This document shows positions 8,748-17,721 of a DNA stretch of 64,000 nt, piece by piece. Numbering within the stretch: position 1 is the stretch's first letter; each line of letters opens with the position of its first letter. The translations under genes and the position numbers were made by a program. The notes under the pieces were generated by a model. That model saw only the letters and a list, made by a program, of their open reading frames with translations, did not search any database and had not been told where the DNA came from. The DNA lies in the NCBI RefSeq assembly GCF_004022215.1, contig NZ_SAUZ01000004.1, positions 62,001-126,000 on the forward strand, given 5' to 3'. This DNA comes from Paenirhodobacter populi. GTDB taxonomy: Bacteria; Pseudomonadota; Alphaproteobacteria; Rhodobacterales; Rhodobacteraceae.

Positions 8748-9719
8748 TCATGACAGGGCCTCCGCCACAAGCTGGTAGGAGCGGCAACGGGCAGCAGGAT
8801 CGTGGATCCGTGCGTCAATGATCAGTTCATCCGCACCCGTCCTGGCAATGAAGTCCGACAGCCACTGCCCGACCTGCGTCTTGTCGCCGAAAACGGAATA
8901 GGCCAATGCCTGCTGTAAGCCCTGCTTTTCCCGATCGGAGAGCGTTGCGAGATAGCCTTCCTGCGGACGCGGCAAGGGGCCCGGGCGACCCTTGTGCAGC
9001 ATGTTGACCCAATGGAAATGCGAACTCGCAAGAAAAGCTGCTTCGGCCTCGGTATCAGCGGCGAAGGCATTGACACCCGCAATCACATAGGGCCTGGCCA
9101 GCGCCGCAGACGGCCTGAAGTTCTCACGATAGTACGCAAGAGCATTCATCAGGAAATGCGGCGCGAAATGCGATGCGAAGGCATAAGGGAGGCCAAGCCT
9201 GGCGGCCAGATCGGCGCTGTACATGCTTGACCCCAGAAGCCAGATCGGCACTTCGTGATTGCCGGGAATGCCGCGCACGGGCTGGCGGCCGTTGTCATGC
9301 AGAAAATCGGCCAGCTGCCGGATATCGTCTTCAAAATCCCGCTCGGGGGCGAGGCCCCGCAGCGCCCTTATACTCGGTCCCGCAGCACCTGCGGCGCGGC
9401 CGATACCCAGATCGATCCGTCCGGGAAAGATCGTGTCGAGCGTCGCGAACTGTTCGGCCACCACCAGCGGCGAGTGGTTGGGCAGCATGATCCCACCTGA
9501 ACCCACACGCAGTCTGGACGTCGCACCGGCAAGATGCTGCACAAGCACGGTCGTCGCCGACGACACGATGCCCGGAAGATCGTGGTGTTCTGCGATCCAG
9601 TAGCGGCAATAGCCGTGTTGCTCGACATGCCTGGCGAGCAGGGCCGCATCGGCCAGGGTGTCGGCGAAGGTCTTGTCTTCACCGATCATCATGAGATCGA
9701 GCACGGAAAGGGGAATCAT
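8748..9719 (-). CDS. Luciferase-like (LLM) flavin-dependent oxidoreductase, MsnO8-type
   Basis: 323 residues with the bacterial-luciferase TIM-barrel pattern: IPLSVLDLMMIGEDKTFADT at the start, YWIAEHHDLPG, VGSGGIMLPNHSPLVVAEQF and RIDLGIGRAAG. These are typical of the single-subunit FMNH2-using group that oxidises small organic substrates. The ATG follows an AGGAGG site by 5 nt. It is the last gene of a four-gene minus-strand operon (12425 to 8748) that also contains a second, distant LLM protein and two isomerase-like proteins. It ends 25 bp from the stop of the AcoR-like gene. The substrate cannot be named. Confidence 0.9.
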   Translation of the reverse strand: MIPLSVLDLMMIGEDKTFADTLADAALLARHVEQHGYCRYWIAEHHDLPGIVSSATTVLVQHLAGATSRLRVGSGGIMLPNHSPLVVAEQFATLDTIFPGRIDLGIGRAAGAAGPSIRALRGLAPERDFEDDIRQLADFLHDNGRQPVRGIPGNHEVPIWLLGSSMYSADLAARLGLPYAFASHFAPHFLMNALAYYRENFRPSAALARPYVIAGVNAFAADTEAEAAFLASSHFHWVNMLHKGRPGPLPRPQEGYLATLSDREKQGLQQALAYSVFGDKTQVGQWLSDFIARTGADELIIDARIHDPAARCRSYQLVAEALS

Positions 9720-9787
9720 ATGCGCCTCCTGACTGACGGGACTGCGGGCATCGAGATATGGCCGCCGACCAAATTAAAGGATCGGGG

Positions 9788-10615
9788 TTACAGTCCCGCC
9801 CCGAAATCGGCCCATCCCGGATGAGCCTGAAGGCGCCGGTCGATGGCACGTATCGTCGCAAGGCAACGATCCAACTTGGGATAAACGTCGCCGCAATAGT
9901 CCCAGCCAAGGATACCGAGGCTGCCGGTGTAGCCGATGCGGTCGAGCGCGGCGATCACCGCGAAATTGTCGAGCTCGCCGCGATCGACAGGCTCCATCGT
10001 CGCAACCCCACCCCAGCCCAGAGGCGAGAGCGCGCTGCCAGACAGCACCACCTGCATCAGCCAGGGCCGCATTGCAGCGAGGCGCTCTGCCAGCCTGCCT
10101 TCCTGGCTTGCGTACCAGTGGTAGCCGTTGAAGGACGCGCCCAGCCTGGGGTGGTCGAAATATTCGCACAGGCGCACGACTTCGCTCGTGGTCTGGGTGA
10201 CGTGCCGCAGATGCGGATAGAGCGCGATCCGCAAATCCCGACGCTCCGCTATCCGCAACACTGCCTCGATGTTGCGCAGGATGGCCGCCTCGCCGTTGAC
10301 GGATGTCTGCACGGCCAGCTCGATCAGTTCTACCCCATCGACGGATTCGATGATCCGGCGAATAAGGGCGTCATTGCGCCCCTCATGCAGCACGGCATAC
10401 AGGCCGGTGACATCCAGACCGTGGCGTGCCTTGACGGATGGCAGAAGGGAGAGATCGGTCAGCGGTTGACCGCCCCAGGCCGAAACCGTGATCCCGTCAT
10501 AACCGAGTTCGGCAAGCATTTCGCATTGCGACTCGAAGGCATAAACCCCCATCGAAGTGTAGAAGAATGAGTCGAGCGCGTGGACAGAATGGGACATCGG
10601 GCGACTTTCTGTCAC
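9788..10615 (-). CDS. Sugar phosphate isomerase/epimerase-like TIM-barrel protein (paralogue 2)
   Basis: 275 residues of the xylose-isomerase-like TIM-barrel superfamily. MLAELGYDGITVSAWG at the start of the barrel and the acidic and histidine residues spread through ALYPHLRHVTQ and GYHWYASQEG are consistent with a metal site. It overlaps the stop of the upstream paralogue by 4 nt (ATGA at 10612-10615), which implies translational coupling. The two proteins share many segments (CEMLAELGY, RGLDV-type KARHGLDVTGLYAVLHEG against KPRWGLDVGAIYLIYRRG, and GYHWYA), so they arose by tandem duplication. The reaction is unknown. Confidence 0.85.
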   Translation of the reverse strand: MTESRPMSHSVHALDSFFYTSMGVYAFESQCEMLAELGYDGITVSAWGGQPLTDLSLLPSVKARHGLDVTGLYAVLHEGRNDALIRRIIESVDGVELIELAVQTSVNGEAAILRNIEAVLRIAERRDLRIALYPHLRHVTQTTSEVVRLCEYFDHPRLGASFNGYHWYASQEGRLAERLAAMRPWLMQVVLSGSALSPLGWGGVATMEPVDRGELDNFAVIAALDRIGYTGSLGILGWDYCGDVYPKLDRCLATIRAIDRRLQAHPGWADFGAGL

Positions 10616-11409
10616 GTCAGCTGGGTCATGACCGCCCAGCCCGGATGCGCGGACAGCCGTGCCTCCATCGAGCGGAATGCGCTCATCGACCGTTGCAGGT
10701 TGCCATAGACATCGCCGCCCATGCTTTCCCAGCCCAAGACACCGCAGCGGCCCTTGAACCCCCGGCGGTCGAGCGCGCCGAGCAGCACGAAATTGTCCAT
10801 CTCTCCCTCGTCAAGCGGCTCGATGGTGGCAAGGCCGCCCCAGCCCAGGGGCGACATTCGGCATCCGGCAAGATTGACCTGTCGCAACCATGGCCAGAGC
10901 GCATCGAGGCGCGCCTCCAGCGATCCTTCCTGCATCGCATACCAGTGATAGCCATTGAAGACGATTCCGAGGGCCGGGTGATCGAACCGCTGGCACAGCG
11001 CGACGGCCTCGGCGGTCGTCTGCATCCCGTAGCGCCCATGCGGATAGAGCGCGATGTCGATGCCCCGGCGTTCGCAGATCGGCAGCAGCCGCTCGATCAT
11101 CCTGAGGTCGGCATCCGTGACCTTGTCCCCGGAATGCAGCGCCAGTTCGATCCGTGTGCAGCCTTCGATGGTTTCGAAGATGCCGGCAACGAAATCTTCG
11201 AGCCCCCGGCGGTAGATCAGGTAGATCGCTCCGACATCCAGCCCCCATCGCGGCTTCACCGAAGGCAGGGCATCCAGTTCCTTGCTCCAGGCCGAAACGG
11301 TGAAACCCTGATAGCCTAGTTCGGCCAGCATCTCGCATTGCGCAGTCAGCGGATAGGTCCCGAGCTTTGTCTGGAAGACGAAATCCATGTGGTGCAGTGG
11401 CAGGGTCAT
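10612..11409 (-). CDS. Sugar phosphate isomerase/epimerase-like TIM-barrel protein (paralogue 1)
   Basis: 265 residues, same fold as its downstream neighbour: CEMLAELGYQGFTVSAWSKE near the N-terminus, ALYPHGRYGMQTTAEAV, FNGYHWYAMQEGSLEARLD and the closing LGWESMGGDVY. The start overlaps the stop of the LLM gene upstream by 4 nt (11406-11409), and its stop overlaps the start of the next gene in the same way. Such proteins isomerise or epimerise small hydroxy-carbonyl compounds with a divalent metal. In this operon it may act on the product of the flavin monooxygenases, but that is inference only. Confidence 0.85.
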   Translation of the reverse strand: MTLPLHHMDFVFQTKLGTYPLTAQCEMLAELGYQGFTVSAWSKELDALPSVKPRWGLDVGAIYLIYRRGLEDFVAGIFETIEGCTRIELALHSGDKVTDADLRMIERLLPICERRGIDIALYPHGRYGMQTTAEAVALCQRFDHPALGIVFNGYHWYAMQEGSLEARLDALWPWLRQVNLAGCRMSPLGWGGLATIEPLDEGEMDNFVLLGALDRRGFKGRCGVLGWESMGGDVYGNLQRSMSAFRSMEARLSAHPGWAVMTQLT

Positions 11410-12425
11410 GCGCGGTCTCCGACGGCGTCTGCCCTGGTGTCTTCGGGCTCGTGGCTGGTGAACAAAGGCAGCAGATAGGTGCCAAGCTCATCGATGACTT
11501 CCGACGCCGGTCTCCGCTGCGGTTTGAAGTGCAGGCCGACATGCGAGACGCCCATCTCCTGCTGTCTCAGCCATAGCTCGCGCAGCGCGTTGCGACCGCC
11601 GCGCAGGATGCGGCCGGGTTGTACCGGCATGTCGGGGTCACGGTCGAGATCGAACAGCGTTCCGTATCCATAGGGCTTGAACACGGTCGCCGGGCTGGCA
11701 GCGCGCCATTGCGCGATGATGGCCGGAATATGCGCCGGATTGGCGATATAGGACAGGATCCCGTCGGAATTCTGCGCGGTCCAGTCCAGCGTCTGACCGG
11801 CATGGCCGATGATGATGGTCGGAAGGCGCGGCGCGGCCGGTTTCGGCACAAGATCGAGCCCGCCGTTCAGGGTGCCGTAGAAATGCGAGGCATGCACCGG
11901 CCATTCCTGCTCGGTCGCGGCCCGGATCATGGCGAGCGCATCGCGGAAGCGGGCCGAGCGGGTGTCATAGTCGATCCCGAAGGCCGGATATTCCACCGCA
12001 CGGTCACCGGTCGCCAGTCCAAGCAGGAAACGACCGCCCAGCAACTGATCGATCGTCGCGGCCTGCTTGGCGACGATCAGCGGATCGCGTAGCGGCAGCA
12101 CGATACCGGCGGTGCCGATCGAAATCCTTCGGGTGATTGCCGCCAGATAGCCCGCATAGACCAGAGGATCGAGAACCTGACCGATATCACCGAAATTCGG
12201 GTCGTAGAATGGCACGTCACGCAGCCAGATCGCGGAAAAACCGGCATCGTCGACCATTCTCGCCATGGCGGCATGACCTTCCAAAGTCGGGCCCACGCTG
12301 TCGGGATAGCTTTCGAGCGGCGCGATGAAGCCGAACGTGAGATGCCCCGGCTGGAAAACGCGCGCATAGCCCCGATGTGTGGCGAGCTCGGGGGGAGGAG
12401 CGCCCCATGCAGCAGTTGATGTCAT
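11406..12425 (-). CDS. Luciferase-type flavin oxidoreductase, BA3436-like family
   Basis: 339 residues. The GHLTFGFIAPLESYP opening, AIWLRDVPFYDPNFGDIGQ, and GIVLPLRDPLIVAKQAATID are characteristic of the luciferase-like subgroup known as the BA3436 family (my recollection of the family profile). It probably uses reduced FMN. It is the first gene of the operon that runs to 8748, and it overlaps the next gene by 4 nt. The divergent LysR gene at 12575 and the dyad at 12535-12551 suggest LysR control. Confidence 0.9.
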   Translation of the reverse strand: MTSTAAWGAPPPELATHRGYARVFQPGHLTFGFIAPLESYPDSVGPTLEGHAAMARMVDDAGFSAIWLRDVPFYDPNFGDIGQVLDPLVYAGYLAAITRRISIGTAGIVLPLRDPLIVAKQAATIDQLLGGRFLLGLATGDRAVEYPAFGIDYDTRSARFRDALAMIRAATEQEWPVHASHFYGTLNGGLDLVPKPAAPRLPTIIIGHAGQTLDWTAQNSDGILSYIANPAHIPAIIAQWRAASPATVFKPYGYGTLFDLDRDPDMPVQPGRILRGGRNALRELWLRQQEMGVSHVGLHFKPQRRPASEVIDELGTYLLPLFTSHEPEDTRADAVGDRA

Positions 12426-12534
12426 TGCGGTCCCACTTCCGATTGATACGCGCCGCGTCGGTCACGCATCATCTTCCTAGATGTCATGCGCTCTGGATAT
12501 AACGCGCGCCCGGCTATAGAAAAATGGTCCACTG

Positions 12535-12551
12535 TTCCGAACATATCGGAA
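12535..12551. promoter_or_regulatory. LysR-type operator dyad
   Basis: TTCCGA-N5-TCGGAA is a perfect 17-bp inverted repeat containing a T-N11-A core, located 24 bp before the LysR start and 110 bp before the divergent monooxygenase operon. This spacing fits autoregulation plus control of the operon. Confidence 0.65.
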
Positions 12552-12574
12552 TTAATCGCTGAAATGGGATCACC

Positions 12575-13477
12575 ATGAACTCTTTCGGAGCACTCGAGGC
12601 ATTCGTGCATTCGGCGGAAACCCGCAGCTTCACGGAAGCCGGACACCGGCTGGGCATATCGCCTTCAGCGGTCGGAAAAGCAGTGGCGAGGCTTGAGGAG
12701 GAACTGGGTGCGCGGCTGTTCCACCGCTCGACACGTGCCATCACGCTGACGGCCGAAGGCGGCCAGTTCCTCGATCGGTGCTATCGCATCTTTGCCGAGT
12801 ACGACGAGGCGAAAAGAGAGCTGACCCACGCTTCGAGTAAGCCGCAGGGGAAAATGCGTGTCGGGCTGCCGCAGCTCGGCATCTACCTCATGCCGCATCT
12901 GATCGCGTTCCAGCAGCAATTTCCCGAAATCGAACTGGAACTGGATTTCAGCGACAGGATCGTCAATCTCATCGAAGAGGGCTTCGATGCGGTCATGCGC
13001 ATCGGCGAACTCAATGATTCCCGACTGACCATGCGCAGGCTGGACGGCTATCGTCACCGGCTTGTGGCAGCGCCCGCCTATCTGGCGCACCACGGCACCC
13101 CACATCGACCGGCAGAGCTGATGGATCATGCCTGCTTGCGGTATCGATATCCGACCACCGGCAAACTCGCCCCCTGGCCATTGCATACGCGCGGTCGCCC
13201 GCTGAACATAGACCCACCCCAATCGTCCGTCACCAATACCATGGATTCGCTGTTGGGTTTGGCGCAAGCGGGCCTGGGCATAGCGCTGCTGCCCGATTTC
13301 ATCGTGTCAGATGCCATCGCGGCAGGTCGGCTGACCCTGGTGTTGGACACATATGTGCAGGATCAGCGCGATTTTTGCATCCTGTGGCCTTCCAGCCGCC
13401 ACACCGCGCCGAAGATCAAAGCATTCATCGACTTCATGGCGTCACGTCTCGGTGCGGCCGGAACGCTGCGGGGTTGA
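12575..13477 (+). CDS. LysR family transcriptional regulator
   Basis: 300 residues. The N-terminal winged helix-turn-helix covers about residues 1-60 (SFTEAGHRLGISPSAVGKAV) with the usual LGARLFHRSTRAITLT continuation. The periplasmic-binding-like effector domain follows (FDAVMRIGELNDSRLTMRRL, LGLAQAGLGIALLPDFIV). It is divergent from the LLM/isomerase operon, with a dyad in the shared region, so it most likely controls that operon in response to its substrate. Its stop is 72 bp from the convergent TetR gene. Confidence 0.93.
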   Translation: MNSFGALEAFVHSAETRSFTEAGHRLGISPSAVGKAVARLEEELGARLFHRSTRAITLTAEGGQFLDRCYRIFAEYDEAKRELTHASSKPQGKMRVGLPQLGIYLMPHLIAFQQQFPEIELELDFSDRIVNLIEEGFDAVMRIGELNDSRLTMRRLDGYRHRLVAAPAYLAHHGTPHRPAELMDHACLRYRYPTTGKLAPWPLHTRGRPLNIDPPQSSVTNTMDSLLGLAQAGLGIALLPDFIVSDAIAAGRLTLVLDTYVQDQRDFCILWPSSRHTAPKIKAFIDFMASRLGAAGTLRG

Positions 13478-13549
13478 ACGGATACCCTTGGTTGCGCTGC
13501 GAACGAGCGGACGCAGGCAACGCCTGTCGCGCACCCCGGCCATGTGGCA

Positions 13550-14191
13550 TTAGCCGGAGCGAAAAGCGCGCACGAACAGATCGGCGCAAGAGGCCAGATA
13601 GATGTCCAGCGCCTGCGCATCCCTGCCGGGTTGCAGATCCAGAAACGCCCTCATGTGTTCATTTCCGCGGACCATGGCGAGAAATTGCTCCGCGGCCATT
13701 CTCGGCGAGGGAATGGCGAACAAATCCTGGTCGCAGTACCGCCGCAGAAGCATTTCAACCTGGAGAACCGCAGCCTGCGGCCCGCTGTCGAAGAACGCTG
13801 CCGCAGCACGGACATCTTTCGCACGCGGCTGGCACAGCAGATGCAGCTGCTGAATCGTGGCGGGTGCGGTGATCGCTTTGAGATAGTGCCTCGCGATCTC
13901 GACGAGTACTTCCCGGGGGTCGGCATCCAGAGAAAGCTGCCCCACCCGAGGCAAGTGGCTGATCAGCAGATTGTTCCGAACCTCATGGAACAGCACCATC
14001 TTTGAGGCGAAGTGTTGATAGAGCGCCATCTTCGATGTGCCCGCGCGCAGGGCGATGCGTTCCATACGCGCCCCATCCAGCCCTTCGTCCAGGAACTCGG
14101 CCTCGGCGGCTTCCAATATCCGTTCGCGCAAGCCTGCGTCTCGCGGCCTTCCCCGGCCACGGCCGGAGGGGTTTTCTGGCTTCGCGGTCAT
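13550..14191 (-). CDS. TetR/AcrR family transcriptional regulator
   Basis: The frame is open far upstream on this strand, but TetR homology begins at ATG 14191, giving 213 residues. The HTH is MERIALRAGTSKMALYQHFA, followed by a C-terminal ligand domain with the FLAMVRGNEHMRAFLDL segment seen in AefR-like regulators. The N-terminus GRGRGRPRDAGLRERILEAA is typical of this family. It is divergent from the FUSC-type exporter at 14304, whose repressor it probably is. No clean dyad was found in the 112-bp intergenic region. Confidence 0.88.
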   Translation of the reverse strand: MTAKPENPSGRGRGRPRDAGLRERILEAAEAEFLDEGLDGARMERIALRAGTSKMALYQHFASKMVLFHEVRNNLLISHLPRVGQLSLDADPREVLVEIARHYLKAITAPATIQQLHLLCQPRAKDVRAAAAFFDSGPQAAVLQVEMLLRRYCDQDLFAIPSPRMAAEQFLAMVRGNEHMRAFLDLQPGRDAQALDIYLASCADLFVRAFRSG

Positions 14192-14303
14192 GCAGATCCT
14201 ATTTACTTTACCAGCCGGTTCTGAAAATAGACGGGTCTGCTTGTTTCGGCAACCTTCCCGTCCGGTCTTCTTGACAGGATGGACAGCCTTTCGGAACGCT
14301 CCG

Positions 14304-16229
14304 ATGAAAAACCTGAACGGCGCTTTGCGTGATCCGCTTGTCCGGGCAACCGCCCTTCGACTGACTCTGGCCGCGATGATCGCGATGGTTGTGGCCACCG
14401 GGCTTGGCCTGGAGAACCCTTGGTGGGCCGCGATGGCGACATGGATGATCGGCCAGCCACCGCGCGGGCTGCTCTTGGAGCGCAGCGTTGCCCAGTTCGT
14501 CGGAACCCTTCTGGGCGCGGGCGCCGGGGTGGCCATCGCGTTTGCGGGGAACCCGTATCTTGAACTGACAGGCCTCGCGCTTTGGCTTGCGTTCTGCTGC
14601 GGCCTGGCGAACGCCATGCGACATCAGCGCGCCTATGGGGCCGCGCTGGCGGGGCTGACCGCCAGCGTCGTCGTAACCCTGACGACCGGAACCGGAATCT
14701 CACCGCTGAACTTTGCCGGCGCCCGCATCGCCGACACCCTGATCGGGATCGGCGCATCGCTGGCCGTGGGATTCCTGCTGCAGCCCCGCGCGCGGAGCCA
14801 GAGCCTGTCGGCGCGCTCGGCGAATGTGTTGGCCAATGGTCTTCGCCTGGTCGGCATGGCGCTGCAGGAGCATCAGACCGACCTGATAGCACGGGAAAGC
14901 GCCTTTCTTTCGGCCCTGGCCGCTATCTCGGCTGGCGCCGAGGATGCGGCCGCCGGATCGTTCAGGGCCCGCCGCCGCCTGCGGCCGCTCAACACAATGT
15001 TCGCATCGCTGCTGGATCTGATCGTGGTGGCCAGGATGATCCGCAAAGCATCGGAAAGCCGATCCTTCACCGAACAGGCGGACCTGCCGGCGCTACGCGC
15101 CGAACTGGAGCGTGCGGCAGATGTTCTGGAGCAAACCGGTGAACTCGCCCCACTGCGCGCCCTCGGTGTAGTCGAGCGGACCGCAGCCGCGCATACCGAA
15201 CTGAAGGCAATCCTGGGCACCTTCGCGGCCGAATTGCGGGAGGTTGCCCAAAGCCATAGAGCACTCGCCGATCCCTCGCTCATTGTCGCCACCTCACGCA
15301 TGCGGCCGCAACCGGATTTGACCGGGCTCAAGCGCGCAATGGCGCGCGGCTTTCTCGCGATTGCAACATCTGCCCTTATCTGGATCGTGACGGGATGGGA
15401 GGCGGGGCGCTTCCTGGTGCTCGGCGCCTCAATTTTCACCGTGCTATTCGCAACGCTGGATCAGCCCTTGCCCCTCGTCCGCCAGGGTTTGATCGGCGGC
15501 ACGGTCGCGGCACTGGCGGCCGTCGCATGGCGGCTGGATATTGTCCCCTTTGCAGAGCTTTCGTGGCTCTCGCTGCTGCTTGCGCTCCCGCTGTTCTGCG
15601 TTGCCTCCCTGCTGCAGGCAGGCCGGGCAACGGTTTTCGCCGGGCTGACTTTCAACATGTTCTTTGCCGTCATGGCGCGTCCGGTGGACATGTTGCCGTC
15701 CTCGCCGCAGACTGTCGTATCTGGCGCCGCCATGCTGATCGTAGGTGTGGTAATCAGCGATTTCTTCTATCGATGGATCCTGCCCATGGATGTCGATCGC
15801 CGCCGCCGCCACATCGAAACTTCGATCAGACGCGAGATCGCGTTCGTCAGCCTGCGCGCTGGCACCCCCTGGGCTGAGCGCCATCTGTCGCGGCTACGTC
15901 ATTTAGTCCTGGAAATGGTAATGCGTGCCCGAGCGGACACGGCGGTCATCGGCGATGCAATTGCCGCGCTGTCCCTGGGCCATATCGCGATGCGGCTTGG
16001 GCAGATCGTGCATCAGGAGGCGCCCGCCGCCGATGTGGGCGGCATTGCAAGGGATTGCCTGCGCAGGCTGGCAAACCCGATAGAAGATCCTGCCGGCTGT
16101 GGTCGCGAAATTCTCGGATCAAGCCAAGATGGTCTGCCAGAGAAAACGACCTCTACCATTCGGCTAGCGCATCTGATGGCGCGCGAACTCATCGACCATC
16201 CGAGGGCTTTTACAAGCGCCGCCGCGTGA
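14304..16229 (+). CDS. FUSC family (aromatic acid / fusaric acid type) inner-membrane transporter
   Basis: The open frame continues upstream to 14037 across the TetR gene, but the membrane protein begins at ATG 14304 (641 residues), with GGA 5 nt upstream. Two clusters of hydrophobic helices flank a soluble middle part, the FUSC arrangement: one around residues 10-150 (WWAAMATWMIGQPPRGLLLE) and the other around residues 355-490 (VTGWEAGRFLVLGASIFTVL). Members export aromatic acids or related toxic compounds across the inner membrane, normally with a membrane-fusion and outer-membrane partner. None is adjacent here. Probable control by the divergent TetR gene. Confidence 0.88.
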   Translation: MKNLNGALRDPLVRATALRLTLAAMIAMVVATGLGLENPWWAAMATWMIGQPPRGLLLERSVAQFVGTLLGAGAGVAIAFAGNPYLELTGLALWLAFCCGLANAMRHQRAYGAALAGLTASVVVTLTTGTGISPLNFAGARIADTLIGIGASLAVGFLLQPRARSQSLSARSANVLANGLRLVGMALQEHQTDLIARESAFLSALAAISAGAEDAAAGSFRARRRLRPLNTMFASLLDLIVVARMIRKASESRSFTEQADLPALRAELERAADVLEQTGELAPLRALGVVERTAAAHTELKAILGTFAAELREVAQSHRALADPSLIVATSRMRPQPDLTGLKRAMARGFLAIATSALIWIVTGWEAGRFLVLGASIFTVLFATLDQPLPLVRQGLIGGTVAALAAVAWRLDIVPFAELSWLSLLLALPLFCVASLLQAGRATVFAGLTFNMFFAVMARPVDMLPSSPQTVVSGAAMLIVGVVISDFFYRWILPMDVDRRRRHIETSIRREIAFVSLRAGTPWAERHLSRLRHLVLEMVMRARADTAVIGDAIAALSLGHIAMRLGQIVHQEAPAADVGGIARDCLRRLANPIEDPAGCGREILGSSQDGLPEKTTSTIRLAHLMARELIDHPRAFTSAAA

Positions 16230-16466
16230 AGACCCCCGCGGAGCGACAAGGCTTCGACATCGCCCCACCGGGCGGCAGGCCCTGAGGATGATGGTCCTGA
16301 TCGTGACCAGTGCAGTTTTCGTAAGGATCGCCCCAGGTCTGATTCCCATCCAGCGGGCATGCGCCAGACGGCAGACGCAACTGAGGTGAAACCGTAATAG
16401 GGCGCCGGAGAAGAACTCCCGCGCCCATGCTCCCCATAGCCAGACCAGAAGTCCCGCTTTAGCGTG

Positions 16467-16874
16467 TCAGTCGGCGTTGTTTCCGAGCTTTGCATCGACG
16501 CTGACCGGTCCCGGCCCCGAGGTCACGAAATACAGGAACAGAAACGAGAATACGATTGCGGCGTACCCACCATTTTCGGTCGGGAAGAAGCTCTGCGGCA
16601 AATGGGCGATGAAGTATGCCGAAGCCATAAGCCCGCTCATGACAAAAGAGACCGCCCTCGTCTGATACCCTATCATGAACAGGAAACCACCAATCAGCTC
16701 AAAAAGCCCTGCAACCCACACGAGGGAATACGCCGGCGGCGTAAACTGCCCGGCGTGAAAGTGGAAAATCTTCGCCAGGCCAAAGGAAAATATAACGAGG
16801 CCGAATACGATGCGCAGCAGGCTCAGAACATACGGCTGCGCGGATTTGATGTTTTGTTTCACTTTTTTCTCCAA
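16467..16874 (-). CDS. DoxX family membrane protein
   Basis: 135 residues with four predicted membrane helices and the DoxX hallmark opening (VLSLLRIVFGLVIFSFGLAK, then GLFELIGGFLFMIGYQTR). DoxX proteins are inner-membrane proteins often found with thiol- or quinone-stress genes. It lies 141 bp downstream of wrbA on the same strand, behind the ring-cleaving dioxygenase, so all three could be one transcript. Function in detail is unknown. Confidence 0.85.
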   Translation of the reverse strand: MEKKVKQNIKSAQPYVLSLLRIVFGLVIFSFGLAKIFHFHAGQFTPPAYSLVWVAGLFELIGGFLFMIGYQTRAVSFVMSGLMASAYFIAHLPQSFFPTENGGYAAIVFSFLFLYFVTSGPGPVSVDAKLGNNAD

Positions 16875-17015
16875 TGATGATACCGATCAAGATCGCGCAG
16901 ATGCCCCTCATCTAGGAGGTGCTCCTTCTTGCCGGATTAGCTCGCCGCATATTTACGGCGTCAGATTTAGGCGGCTGCTCCGAGCGAAACATCCGGTCTT
17001 GTTGTCATGTCCGGC

Positions 17016-17612
17016 TCAGGCCTGCTTTGCAGCGATTTTGGCGATATAGGCGCCCTGGAACCTCGCGCCTTCCAGCTCAACTTCAGAAGGCTGCCGCGAG
17101 CCGTCGCCATCGGTGAGTGTTGTGGCCCCATAGGGCGAGCCGCCCTTGACCGCATCGACGCCCATCTGCCCCTGGAAGGCGTAAGGCAGGCCGGCCACGA
17201 TCATGCCGTGATGCAGGAAGGTGGGAATAAAGCCGATCAGAGTAGATTCCTGGCCGCCATGCTGCGTGGCCGATGACGTGAAGACCGCACCGACCTTGCC
17301 GACCAGCTTGCCGGTGAACCACAGTCCACCCGTCTGATCCCAGAAATTGCGCATCTGCGCCGCCACCGTGCCAAACCGCGTGCCCGCACCGACGATGATC
17401 GCGTCGTATTCCACCAGTTCGTCGACCGTCGCAATCGGAGCCGCCTGATCGAGCTTGAAGTGGGACGCTTTGGCCACCTCTTCCGGCACCAGCTCAGGCA
17501 CACGCTTGACGGTCACTTCGGCACCGGCCGATTTCGCGCCCTCGGCCATGGCATAGGCCATCGTTTCGATATGCCCATATGAAGAATAGTAGAGAACCAG
17601 AACCTTGGTCAT
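17016..17612 (-). CDS. wrbA: NAD(P)H:quinone oxidoreductase WrbA
   Basis: The chosen ATG at 17612 gives 198 residues, the usual WrbA length, and has an AAGGAG site 8 nt upstream; a longer reading would add 29 residues of no family character. The flavodoxin-like FMN site is [19 protein letters not shown], with [20 protein letters not shown] and [11 protein letters not shown] typical of WrbA. It reduces quinones by two electrons, avoiding semiquinone radicals, in the cytoplasm. It lies between a ring-cleaving dioxygenase and DoxX, so it fits a quinone/catechol detoxification unit. Confidence 0.95.
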   Translation of the reverse strand: MTKVLVLYYSSYGHIETMAYAMAEGAKSAGAEVTVKRVPELVPEEVAKASHFKLDQAAPIATVDELVEYDAIIVGAGTRFGTVAAQMRNFWDQTGGLWFTGKLVGKVGAVFTSSATQHGGQESTLIGFIPTFLHHGMIVAGLPYAFQGQMGVDAVKGGSPYGATTLTDGDGSRQPSEVELEGARFQGAYIAKIAAKQA

Positions 17613-17721
17613 TTTCACTGTCTCCTTGTTGATGGTGGGGGTCGAAGGCGCAGCACTTGCCGCACCGTGGAAAAGTCGTCTGATGAGTCCGGACAGCATG
17701 CTTCGTCTCTCGTGGTTTCGT

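Noticed and set aside
14037-14303. Longer N-terminus for the FUSC transporter
   Set aside because: It would run through the divergent TetR gene; the membrane protein pattern begins at the ATG at 14304.
17613-17699. Extra 29 residues at the WrbA start
   Set aside because: AAGGAG lies just before the ATG at 17612 and WrbA proteins begin there.
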